Both the position numbers and the translations under genes were made by a program. Positions 43,916 to 51,766 of a DNA stretch of 64,000 bases are shown one piece after another. The notes beneath the pieces are model-generated. The model saw nothing but the letters and a program-made list of their open reading frames with translations, ran no database searches and was not told the DNA's origin. Source of the DNA: Bog-473 sp963791995 (lineage in GTDB: Bacteria; Actinomycetota; Acidimicrobiia; Acidimicrobiales; RAAP-2). The stretch is taken from positions 124,001 to 188,000 of the forward strand of contig CAWBUQ010000022.1 of NCBI GenBank assembly GCA_963791995.1, read 5' to 3'. How positions within the stretch are numbered: the stretch's first letter is position 1; each line of letters begins with the position of its first letter.

Positions 43916-44800
43916 ATGAAGGTCCACCTCGTCGACGGCACCTACGAGCTGTTTCGCCATTTCTTCGGCGCCCCGCCGCACACCAACGCGGCGGGGGACG
44001 AGGTGGCCGCCGTTCGGGGCGTGCTCGGCTCGGTTCTCCAGCTGCTGGGTGACGGCGCGACGCACGTCGGTGTGGCCACCGACCACGTGATCGAGTCCTT
44101 CCGGAACGAGATGTGGCCCGGGTACAAGACCGGCGAGGGAGTCGATCCGGATCTGTGGTCCCAGGCCTGGCCGCTCGAAGAGGCGCTCGTTGCGCTCGGT
44201 GTAGTCGTCTGGCCCATGGTCGACCTCGAGGCGGACGACGCGCTGGCGAGCGCGGCCGCCGTTGCCGGCGACGATGCCGCGGTCGAGCAGGTGGTCATCT
44301 GCACGCCGGACAAGGACCTCGGGCAATGCGTCTCGGGCACCAGGGTCGTGCAGCTCGACCGCCGCAAGGATGTGGTCGTCGACGAGGAAGGGGTCGTCGC
44401 GAAGTTCGGCGTGCGCCCGGAGTCGATCCCCGACTATCTGGGCCTCGTCGGCGACAGCGCCGACGGGTTCCCGGGACTGGCCGGGTGGGGGGCCAAGTCG
44501 GCCGCCACCGTGCTGGCGCACTGGGTCCATCTCGAGGACATTCCCGACGATCCCACCGATTGGGGCGTCACGGTCCGTGGTGCGGCGAAGTTGGCGGCCA
44601 CGCTCCGCAGTGACATGGACCACGCCCTGCTGTTCAAGGATCTGGCGACGCTCCGGGTGGACCGGAGGCTCCTCGGCGGAACCGAGGAGCTGCGCTGGCG
44701 GGGTCCGACGGCCGACTTCGCCACGATCTGTGCGGGACTCGATGCGAGCGGGATCGCGCGGCGGGCGGAGACGCTGGCCGAGTTGAGGGCTGACGTCTAG
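43916..44800 (+). CDS. Stand-alone 5'-3' exonuclease (FEN/PolA N-terminal type)
   Basis: 294 residues from ATG 43916: KVHLVDGTYELFRHFF, PGYKTGEGVDPDLW, MVDLEADDALASAAAVA, VVICTPDKDLGQCVSGTRVV (metal-binding aspartates) and GVRPESIPDYLGLVGDSADG, FPGLAGWGAKSAATVL (helix-3-turn-helix). It is the flap-endonuclease part of PolA without the polymerase, as in the extra 5'-3' exonuclease genes of mycobacteria; substrates are flaps or RNA primers. Convergent with the membrane-NDT fusion gene, 33 bases apart. Confidence 0.88.
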   Translation: MKVHLVDGTYELFRHFFGAPPHTNAAGDEVAAVRGVLGSVLQLLGDGATHVGVATDHVIESFRNEMWPGYKTGEGVDPDLWSQAWPLEEALVALGVVVWPMVDLEADDALASAAAVAGDDAAVEQVVICTPDKDLGQCVSGTRVVQLDRRKDVVVDEEGVVAKFGVRPESIPDYLGLVGDSADGFPGLAGWGAKSAATVLAHWVHLEDIPDDPTDWGVTVRGAAKLAATLRSDMDHALLFKDLATLRVDRRLLGGTEELRWRGPTADFATICAGLDASGIARRAETLAELRADV

Positions 44801-44833
44801 CCCGAAGCCCTGGCCGTTTCCGCCCGGCCTCAC

Positions 44834-45940
44834 TCACCTGCTGTCGATCGCAACACGCAAGGCCACGAGAGCTTCGTCGAATGCCCGTTCGACATCGTGG
44901 TCGTTGGTCGACTTTGCCGCGACGCAAGCTCCTTTGCTGAGTTCGATGAAATACTCCACTTGGAGGTTCACCATGGCACCTGCGTTGTCACCTGAGGTCC
45001 GCGTGTCCAGTCGGATGCCCACCACGGGAATGCTTCTCGAGGCGGCGTAGCCGATTTCCGCTGCGGTCCCGCTGTCAACGTCGGAGCCGTCGAGGACCGC
45101 CAGCACGGCGTCCGCCTGATTGAGCTTTTTCGTATTCAACTCGCCGGCCTTGCTGTTGGCCTCCTTCAGCCGCTCTGGACTGGCGTCCGGATCAGAGAAG
45201 GTGGCCTCGGTGCTCTGGTCCTCGAGGTCCCATGGGTCAAGAGGTTCGAAGTGACGTGCGGTCAGTCGGTCCTTCATGGCTTTCATGTATTCGACTCCGT
45301 AGGGGAAGAACCCCAAGGGACCGGCCAGGTAGACCTTTGCGTTGGCGGACGAGTCCTCACCCTGCGTTCTCTTGTGGTTGCTCTCGAAGACGAATTTCGC
45401 CTTCGTCCGAACGAGAAGCTCCCGCACGAAGATGAAGGCGATCGTCAGTTCGAGGATGGCCCGGTTGAGCTGCGCGTCGTGGTGTGACAGCGCGTAGAGG
45501 AGCCAAATGGCCGCAATCCACGGGATCTCAGCGAAGATCCGATAGTTGTCGATCTTCCATTGAACCTTGCCGAAGAGAACGCTCAGCAACGAGAGCACAT
45601 CGATCACGACGAGGACGCCGAAGAAGTAGTTGAGCGATTTGGCGGGGTGGTGATAGAGACCGTAGGCCTGAATCAACAGCAGGCCATAGGTGGCGGCAAC
45701 AAGGAGATCGAGGCCGAACCGGATCTCTTCAGTCGCGGTGTCGCTCTTGGTGATCCAGCGGACGGCGTAGGGGAACCTTCCGATATTGAGGGAGTAACTG
45801 AGGAACTCCCACGCCGCGCCGACGAAGACCACGCCCATCGCCAAGGCGGCGGTCCGGTCCGGTCCGACGCTGGGGTGGAGAAAGATCTGTGGTTCTTGGA
45901 CCAAACACTGCCCCAGCACCAGTGCATAGAAGACGGCCAC
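44834..45940 (-). CDS. Membrane protein fused to a nucleoside 2-deoxyribosyltransferase-like domain
   Basis: 368 residues from the first available GTG. Residues ~1-175 hold about six hydrophobic helices (e.g. AALAMGVVFVGAAWEFLSYS, LDLLVAATYGLLLIQAYGLY, FFGVLVVIDVLSLLSVLFG, IPWIAAIWLLYAL, LELTIAFIFVRELLV). Residues ~205-368 are a cytoplasmic NDT-like domain: KVYLAGPLGFFPYGVEYM, ADAVLAVLDGSDVDSGTAAE followed by IGYA (catalytic Asp/Glu pattern), SIPVVGIRLDTRTSG and MVNLQVEYFIE (Asn). NDTs cleave or exchange bases on deoxynucleosides. The first helix seems to begin upstream of the GTG (the open frame reads TALVTIVAVFYAL), so the start is uncertain. I know no described protein with this combination. 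Confidence 0.7.
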   Translation of the reverse strand: MAVFYALVLGQCLVQEPQIFLHPSVGPDRTAALAMGVVFVGAAWEFLSYSLNIGRFPYAVRWITKSDTATEEIRFGLDLLVAATYGLLLIQAYGLYHHPAKSLNYFFGVLVVIDVLSLLSVLFGKVQWKIDNYRIFAEIPWIAAIWLLYALSHHDAQLNRAILELTIAFIFVRELLVRTKAKFVFESNHKRTQGEDSSANAKVYLAGPLGFFPYGVEYMKAMKDRLTARHFEPLDPWDLEDQSTEATFSDPDASPERLKEANSKAGELNTKKLNQADAVLAVLDGSDVDSGTAAEIGYAASRSIPVVGIRLDTRTSGDNAGAMVNLQVEYFIELSKGACVAAKSTNDHDVERAFDEALVALRVAIDSR

Positions 45941-46091
45941 GATCGTGACCAGGGCGGTTGATTGATCCTTTCGGCTCGGGATCTCGCCTTGTTCGGGGGG
46001 CCTGTTCCGAATGAGCTGGATGCACGCACGGTAATTCCGGGGATTCGTCCGGGCGTGGATCCACGTGTGACGAAGAGGCCCGAGCCCGTGG

Positions 46092-47408
46092 TTATCCCAC
46101 TGGACCGCCGATGCTGGGCGTCGGTCCAGACAAGCTCAGCGAGCGGATATAGAGCTCGCGACTGTTCGGGAATCCGACCGAGCCCGGTACCCACGCATGG
46201 AAGGCCATGAAGTAGTCGCCGGTGGCATCGGTGAAGATCGACTCGCCACCTGGGCCCGCGACACCGTCCCCCGACGCCAGGAGTGGGCTGGTCGAGCTGT
46301 CCGTGCACGGGCCGACCGGACCGGCGCACGTGGCGACGCCGACGCCGTAGCTGGCGCTGTTCCAGTCGTTGCCCGAGAAGAACAGATAGGTGTGTCCCAC
46401 GCTCGTCACGAGATCTGGGGCCTCGACGGTCCCGGATTCCCAGGGCTGGTCGGGCGTGAGGAGGAGGGCCGGGTTCGTCCCGGCCGTGAAGGTGGTGCCG
46501 GACGGGTCGAGCTGTTGGGACCAGATGGCGGACGAACCCGGACCACCCGATTTCCACACCAGGTACGGCGCCCCATTGGCGCCGACGAAGACCGACGGAT
46601 CGATAGAGCCACCGAGCGACTTTTGGCACTCGAGCGGGCCGGAGGACGTGCCGTTGAACGGGCCGCCTGGTGCGGCCGACGTGGCCACCGAGATGCACTC
46701 GTTGGTCGTGCCGGCGACGTCGGCTGCGTAGTAGAGCTCGAACTGACCGTTGAGCTTGGCGACAGCGGGTGCCCAGGTGAGGTCGGCCGCCGCCCAGCTG
46801 GGCAGGCTCGGTAGCGCGTTGCCGACGCTGGCCCAGTGAACGAGGTCATTCGAGGCGATGACCTGGATGTTGCCCGCCACCGAGTTGGTGGCGTAGGCGT
46901 AGTAGGTGTGCCCGGCCAGGATCACGTCAGGGTCGGGAAAGTCGAACGGGTACACGAGTCCGGTGTCGGTGCCGCCGGCGAGCTGCGTGCACGCTCCCGA
47001 CACCGATGTGATCGCCCGTGCCGCCTGGGTGCTGTTCTGGTCCTTGATCTGGGTGAGCGCGTTCTGCACACCCCCGAGGCAGGTCTGCAGCGTGTCGATG
47101 TTGGCTCCTTGCAGGTAGGCGTGCACGTTGGCTGTCGCCAACGAGGAGTTCGCCGTGGCGAGTTGGTTGAGCGTCGACGCGATGGACGCCACCAGGGTGT
47201 CGCGCGCGGTCGTCGTGTGTGCCGCGTCCGCCTCGGTGGTGCTGACGTCGTGCCGCAGTGTCGTCAGGTGCGAAGTCGCGGCACGGAGTGCAGCCGCCTC
47301 GTGCCGGGCCCGGGTGCACGCGTTGACGTCGGTCCAGATGGCCGCAGTGAGGAGCGCGAGTCCCGCCACGACGGCGATCGTGCGGATCAGCCGGCGACGG
47401 CGGCGCAC
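46092..47408 (-). CDS. Membrane-anchored coiled-coil protein with GH43-type glycosidase domain
   Basis: About 438 residues from GTG 47408: arginine-rich start, one TM helix (TIAVVAGLALLTAAIW), a ~110-residue coiled-coil/helical region ending LQTCLGGVQNALTQIKDQ, and an extracellular five-bladed propeller of the GH43/62 kind. Candidate catalytic residues: Asp in FDFPDPDVILAGHTYYAY, Asp in GSIDPSVFVGANGAPYLVWK, Glu in SGTVEAPDLVTSVG. Such enzymes remove arabinose or xylose units, so a wall- or polysaccharide-trimming role is likely. Twenty bases after the stop of a protein with the same TM-coiled-coil layout. Confidence 0.75.
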   Translation of the reverse strand: MRRRRRLIRTIAVVAGLALLTAAIWTDVNACTRARHEAAALRAATSHLTTLRHDVSTTEADAAHTTTARDTLVASIASTLNQLATANSSLATANVHAYLQGANIDTLQTCLGGVQNALTQIKDQNSTQAARAITSVSGACTQLAGGTDTGLVYPFDFPDPDVILAGHTYYAYATNSVAGNIQVIASNDLVHWASVGNALPSLPSWAAADLTWAPAVAKLNGQFELYYAADVAGTTNECISVATSAAPGGPFNGTSSGPLECQKSLGGSIDPSVFVGANGAPYLVWKSGGPGSSAIWSQQLDPSGTTFTAGTNPALLLTPDQPWESGTVEAPDLVTSVGHTYLFFSGNDWNSASYGVGVATCAGPVGPCTDSSTSPLLASGDGVAGPGGESIFTDATGDYFMAFHAWVPGSVGFPNSRELYIRSLSLSGPTPSIGGPVG

Positions 47409-47428
47409 GCGACCGCGCGCTGCGGGCC

Positions 47429-47962
47429 TCAGCCACTCGAATCCGCCGCAGCCGTGCAGCTCGACGAGACCGACTCGAGGAGCGCGAATGCCCGTAGTTG
47501 ATTGTCGACCGACAGTGCGTTCAGTGCCTGTTCGACCCCCCCGAGGCAAGTCTGCAGCGAAGTGATCATGGAGGATTGCTGGGTGACGTTGGCCTCGGCC
47601 GCGCTCAGTTGTGTCTGCGCCCCCTTGAGTTGTGACTCGTCCTGATTGAGGGCCGTCGTGTCGGTCTCCACCTGGTTGCCGAGAGCCAGAAGATCGTGTT
47701 GGAGCGCAGCCAGCTGCGCCGCCACGGTCGCGATGTGGTGTCGCGTCACGGTGAGCGATGCCTCGGAGCGGTTGAATTGGTGGCGCTGGTCGACTTGGTC
47801 GGCGACGAGGTATCCCACTGTGGCGGCGAGCACGCAGAATGCTGCGATGCTGAACACCCAGCGTCCCCGGCGGGTGAGGTGCCAAACGCGTCGGCGTGTC
47901 TCGACCGCGGGAACGGGTTGCTCGCGTCGAAGCAGCTCTGTCGTTCGGTCCGCCGTGACCAC
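47429..47962 (-). CDS. Membrane-anchored coiled-coil protein
   Basis: 177 residues: basic N-terminus, one TM helix (WVFSIAAFCVLAATVGYLVA), then a predicted coiled coil (LTVTRHHIATVAAQLAALQH, LDQ/E-rich repeats) and the segment MITSLQTCLGGVEQALNALS with a distal cysteine (SSSCTAA). The same TCLGGV...C segment occurs in the next protein, so the two share a duplicated module; the cysteine pair probably forms a disulfide outside the cell. Start GTG 47962. Function unknown. Confidence 0.7.
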   Translation of the reverse strand: MVTADRTTELLRREQPVPAVETRRRVWHLTRRGRWVFSIAAFCVLAATVGYLVADQVDQRHQFNRSEASLTVTRHHIATVAAQLAALQHDLLALGNQVETDTTALNQDESQLKGAQTQLSAAEANVTQQSSMITSLQTCLGGVEQALNALSVDNQLRAFALLESVSSSCTAAADSSG

Positions 47963-48022
47963 CGCGGAAAGCCTAAGACCTCTGCTGTCGTTGCGTGGCT
48001 CGCCAGGAACTGCAGGGCGGGC

Positions 48023-48316
48023 TCAGAGTGAGCCCGCCTCGATCAACGCGCCGGCGGTCATCGAAAGGCCGCCCTCTTGACGCGCAGTGGGCGACACGGT
48101 GGATGTGACGCTCGGATTGTCGATGTAGAGGTTTTCGGTAGCGGTGAACTGGTAGGTGAACCCGGCTGGTAGGTGACGGTCGATGACGAGATGTCGTTCG
48201 TCGCTGTGGCACCGGTGTCTTCGATCCACACCGTCGACGCACCGTCGCCGTTCGATCGTTGAGAAGAGAGCAGAAACGGCACCGACCGCAACGACGACTC
48301 GCAAGCACACCCGCAC
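48023..48316 (-). CDS. Probable small secreted protein, frame broken
   Basis: From GTG 48316 a signal-peptide-like start (VRVCLRVVVAVGAVSALFS) leads into NGDGASTVWIEDTGATATND in a second frame and then FTYQFTATENLYIDNPSVTS in the first frame, ending TAGALIEAGSL. Joining them needs one extra base removed at 48253 (after ATC) and one base restored in the C run at 48161-48163. The result would be a ~97-residue secreted beta-rich protein. Not recognised; it could also be a remnant. Confidence 0.4.
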   Translation of the reverse strand: MRVCLRVVVAVGAVSALFSTIERRRCVDGVDRRHRCHSDERHLVIDRHLPAGFTYQFTATENLYIDNPSVTSTVSPTARQEGGLSMTAGALIEAGSL

Positions 48317-48481
48317 AGCGGCACCCCCTCCGAGGTCAACCTCGAAGTGAACAGTTGGTGGCCGTCTCGCAGTCGGCGTTCGCGCGCCCACAAGGGTTTT
48401 CTGGGCCGTCACGAGGAATTCACCCAGGTACCATAGTTTTCGCAGTGCCCGGCGCCGGTGGCAGTCACGCCCGACCGTTGG

Positions 48482-48566
48482 CGGAGGGAGTGGGATTCGA
48501 ACCCACGGAGGCTTGCACCTCGCAGCTTTTCAAGAGCTGTGCATTCGTCCGCTCTGCCATCCCTCC
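48482..48566 (-). tRNA. tRNA-Ser (anticodon TGA)
   Basis: 85-base tRNA on the minus strand: acceptor GGAGGGA/TCCCTCC with discriminator G, D arm with GGCAGAGCGG, anticodon stem CAGCT/AGCTG around loop CTTGAAA (anticodon TGA), the long variable arm expected of serine tRNA (GCGAGGTGCAAGCCTCC), and T loop GGTTCGAATCC. CCA is not encoded. Confidence 0.95.
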
Positions 48567-48578
48567 AGGCGGATCATG

Positions 48579-49049
48579 CTAGGTGACGGCGTGACTCCTC
48601 TGGCCGGCGGACCCACTCGTCCATTCGGCCAACTCGACCACGACGCCCGGCCCGTCGATGAACGCGAGGCGCCGGTCATGGAAGTCCAAGATGTTCCCCC
48701 ACGGTGTGATCCCGTGCGCGTCGAGGTGCGCCAGCATGGCGTCCATGTCGGCGACCCGGAAGCACACGTGGTTGAAGCCGAGACGCCCAAGCGAGCCGGC
48801 GCCTTCGTCGGGAGCTGCCGGCGGGCGGTGGAACCGCAGCAGCTGGACTTCTTGGTGGATCGGCGCACCCTCGAGCGCCAAGGTGACGTGGTCGGCCTCC
48901 CAATCGGTGAAGCCCATGTAGCGGGAGATGGCCTCCCCCTCGGCCACCACGGCGATGCGCTCGACGAAGCCCAACAGTCCGAAGAACACCTTGGCTCCTT
49001 CGAGGTCGCCCACCACGATGGTCATGTGGTCGAATCCCTCGTTCTTCAC
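48579..49049 (-). CDS. VOC/glyoxalase-fold protein
   Basis: 156 residues from a GTG that overlaps the typA stop (GTGA). The single VOC unit pair is complete: FDHMTIVVGDLEGAKVFFGL, GFVERIAVV, ADHVTLALEGAPIHQEVQLL, GFNHVCFRVADMDAMLAHL and VVVELAEW, with His/Glu metal ligands in the usual places. Substrate unknown. The coupling to typA looks incidental. Adjacent to tRNA-Ser. Confidence 0.8.
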   Translation of the reverse strand: MKNEGFDHMTIVVGDLEGAKVFFGLLGFVERIAVVAEGEAISRYMGFTDWEADHVTLALEGAPIHQEVQLLRFHRPPAAPDEGAGSLGRLGFNHVCFRVADMDAMLAHLDAHGITPWGNILDFHDRRLAFIDGPGVVVELAEWTSGSAGQRSHAVT

Positions 49050-50929
49050 CGTTCCAGTCCCCACGGTGCGTCCGTTCCTTTCGTTACCGTCTCGCCTGCT
49101 CCACGCGCGTCCCGGGCGCGGCTTCGCGTCCTGGCGCGGGTCGCCTGGTCGAGGACAACTTTGCGCAGGCGTACGACCTTGGGAGTGACCTCGACGCACT
49201 CGTCCTCTGCGATGAACTCCAACGCGTGTTCGAGCGAGAAGGACATCGACGGCGTCAGTCGTTCGAATTCGTCGGCCGTCGACGAGCGGATGTTGTTCAG
49301 CTTCTTCTCCTTGGTGGGGTTGACGTCCATCTCCTCGGCCCGGGCGTTCTCCCCGACGATCATGCCTTCGTAGACCTCCTCGGCCGGGCCTACGATCAGC
49401 GTCCCGCGCTCTTGGAGGTTCATGAGGGCGAAGGTCGTGGTCACGCCCCGCCGGTCGGCCACCATCGACCCGTTGCGCCGAGTGCGAAGCTCACCATGCC
49501 AGCGATCCCAGCCGTCGAAGACGTGGTGGAGGATGCCGGTGCCCCGCGTCTCGGTCAGGAATTCGGTACGGAACCCGATGAGGCCACGGGCGGGAACCCG
49601 GTAGTCGAGCCGAACCCAGCCGGTGCCGTGGTTCACCATCTCGATCATGGAGCCCTTGCGCAGCGCAAGCAGCTGCGTGACCACGCCGAGATACTCGTCG
49701 GGCACGTCCACCGACACGCGCTCGACGGGCTCGTGCACGGCGCCGTCGATTTCACGGGTCACGACCTGAGGCTTGCCCACCGTGAGCTCGAATCCTTCCC
49801 GCCGCATGGTTTCGACCAGCACGGCCAGCTGGAGCTCGCCCCGGCCGAGGACCTCCCACATGTCAGGCCGGTCGGTCGGGCCGACCCGGATGGCGACGTT
49901 GCCGACCAGCTCCGCGTCGAGGCGGGCCTTGAGGAGCCGTGCAGTGAGCTTGGTCCCGTCCTGGCCCGACAGCGGTGCGGTGTTGATGCCGATGGTCATG
50001 GCCAGACTCGGCTCGTCCACGGTGATGGCGGGCAACGCCACCGGCTGATCGGGATCGGCCAGCGTCTCACCGATCGTGACCTCCGCCAGGCCGGCGACCG
50101 AGACGATCTCACCAGGTCCGGCTTGCTCGGCCGGAACCTGGTCGAGCGCCTCGGTCACATAGAGCTCGGTGATCTTCGCTTTCTGCACCGTGCCATCGAG
50201 CCGGCACCACGCAACGTCTGCCCCCTTGACCAGCGTGCCGTTGTGCACCCGGCAGATGGCGAGTCGTCCGACATAGGGCGAGGCGGACAGGTTGCACACC
50301 AGCGCCTGGGTGGGGGCGTCGTCGTCGAACGAAGGGGCCGGCACATGTTCGATGATCGCCGTGAAGAGAGGCTCGACGTCGGTGCCCTCGGCACCTGCCT
50401 GTGTGCTGACCCATCCCGCCCTGGCATTGGCGTAGAGGATCGGGAAGTCGATCTGGTGCTCGTCGGCGCCCAGATCCAAGAAGAGCTCTTCGACCTGGTG
50501 GACGACCTCGCCGATGCGCGCGTCGGCCCGGTCCACCTTGTTGACCACCAGGACCACGGGCAGGCGGGCCTCGAGCGCCTTGCGCAGGACGAAACGGGTC
50601 TGGGGCAGGGGCCCTTCTGAAGCGTCGACCAGGAGCAGGACACCGTCGACCATGGTCAGGCCTCGCTCGACCTCGCCGCCGAAGTCAGCGTGACCCGGTG
50701 TGTCGACGATGTTGAGCTTCACCCCGCCCCAGCGCACGGCTGTGTTCTTGGCCAGGATCGTGATGCCCTTCTCTCGTTCGAGGTCGCCCGAGTCCATCAC
50801 GCGGTCGGTCAGCTCCTCATGGGCCCCGAAAGCGCCCGTCTGACGAAGCAGCGCGTCGACCAGCGTCGTCTTGCCGTGGTCGACGTGGGCGACGATGGCC
50901 ACGTTCCTGATGTCCTCGCGTGTTCCCAT
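49046..50929 (-). CDS. typA: Ribosome-associated GTPase TypA/BipA
   Basis: 627 residues, intact. G motifs: VAIVAHVDHGKTTLVDALL (G1), REKGITILAKNTAV (G2), NIVDTPGHADFGGEVERGL (G3), VVLVVNKVDRADARI (G4). Domain V and the BipA-specific C-terminus follow (RVPARGLIGFRTEFLTETRG, NIRSSTADEFERLTPSMSFS). The protein binds the 70S ribosome and supports 50S assembly and growth under stress. It starts opposite no close neighbour; a short VOC gene is coupled at its 3' end. Confidence 0.95.
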   Translation of the reverse strand: MGTREDIRNVAIVAHVDHGKTTLVDALLRQTGAFGAHEELTDRVMDSGDLEREKGITILAKNTAVRWGGVKLNIVDTPGHADFGGEVERGLTMVDGVLLLVDASEGPLPQTRFVLRKALEARLPVVLVVNKVDRADARIGEVVHQVEELFLDLGADEHQIDFPILYANARAGWVSTQAGAEGTDVEPLFTAIIEHVPAPSFDDDAPTQALVCNLSASPYVGRLAICRVHNGTLVKGADVAWCRLDGTVQKAKITELYVTEALDQVPAEQAGPGEIVSVAGLAEVTIGETLADPDQPVALPAITVDEPSLAMTIGINTAPLSGQDGTKLTARLLKARLDAELVGNVAIRVGPTDRPDMWEVLGRGELQLAVLVETMRREGFELTVGKPQVVTREIDGAVHEPVERVSVDVPDEYLGVVTQLLALRKGSMIEMVNHGTGWVRLDYRVPARGLIGFRTEFLTETRGTGILHHVFDGWDRWHGELRTRRNGSMVADRRGVTTTFALMNLQERGTLIVGPAEEVYEGMIVGENARAEEMDVNPTKEKKLNNIRSSTADEFERLTPSMSFSLEHALEFIAEDECVEVTPKVVRLRKVVLDQATRARTRSRARDARGAGETVTKGTDAPWGLER

Positions 50930-50965
50930 GGGGGAGCCAACGATAGAGGATGGCGTCGCAGCCCC

Positions 50966-51766
50966 TTATGCGGCCGCTCGCAGCGGCCCGCCGGCAGTCA
51001 GCACCCGTGCGACCGCCTGGGTGGCGAGGGGGAGCACGGCTGGCTCAGGCTCGAGCCGGACGAGGTGGCCGGAATCGGGCCACCACCCGATCACCCGCCC
51101 GGGGGGTGCGGGCGTCCGGGAACGCAGCGCCTCGACCAGGGTCACAAGTGCCAGTTCCGATCGGATCGAGTCACGGCGGGGCCCGCTCAAGACGACGAGG
51201 TGGGCATCGGTGGTGCGCACCTCGGCGCGCCCGCGCAGCGCCAGAAGCGCGGAATGGGGGCTGTCCCACCAGTGGTCGCGCCCGATGACGGGAGGCGGGT
51301 CGAACGCGGCCCAGTCGAGGGCACACCACAGGCGCGTCGTCCACGTCACGGCGTCGGCCTCGACCGCGGCGCGTGCGGCCTCTGGGAGTCCCGCCAGCCA
51401 GCGGTCCAACTCCGAGGCGGAAACGCTCCCGTCGCGTACCCAGCGGGACGACTCCTGCGTCCTGGCCCGGACCGCCTCGAGCGGCGAGCGGGCCTGACCA
51501 CCGGCAAGGAGGCGCACGGCGGCGAGACCGATCGCACGTCGAGCGGTGCGCACTGTCCATGCGAACGGCGCGTCCGATCCATCGTCCGTGCCGTCGTGAC
51601 AGAGAGCAACCCGCACTTCGTGTTCGGTGATCCGGAAGGGGCCCGTGCGCGCTCGCCGGACGGCCAGGTCGGCCAGCATCGATTTCGCGTCGGTCAGTGC
51701 GGCGCGCCAGCACGACGGTTCCACTGGCGTCGGATGCGCCACCAGCATGGCGCTGAGGTCATTCAT
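50966..51766 (-). CDS. Conserved actinobacterial-type protein, RecB-nuclease-like fold without catalytic residues (tentative)
   Basis: 266 residues from ATG 51766. I do not recognise a named family. The C-terminal third (ALRGRAEVRTTDAHLVVLSG, then SIRSELALVTLVEALRSRTP, RVIGWWPDSGHLVRLE) follows the order of strands in RecB-type PD-(D/E)XK domains, where GRxD...V-D-x-K...LxLYA...VxGW would be expected, but the D and K are absent. It overlaps the end of the upstream gene by eight bases, and that protein shows a similar order of segments. Confidence 0.45.
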   Translation of the reverse strand: MNDLSAMLVAHPTPVEPSCWRAALTDAKSMLADLAVRRARTGPFRITEHEVRVALCHDGTDDGSDAPFAWTVRTARRAIGLAAVRLLAGGQARSPLEAVRARTQESSRWVRDGSVSASELDRWLAGLPEAARAAVEADAVTWTTRLWCALDWAAFDPPPVIGRDHWWDSPHSALLALRGRAEVRTTDAHLVVLSGPRRDSIRSELALVTLVEALRSRTPAPPGRVIGWWPDSGHLVRLEPEPAVLPLATQAVARVLTAGGPLRAAA

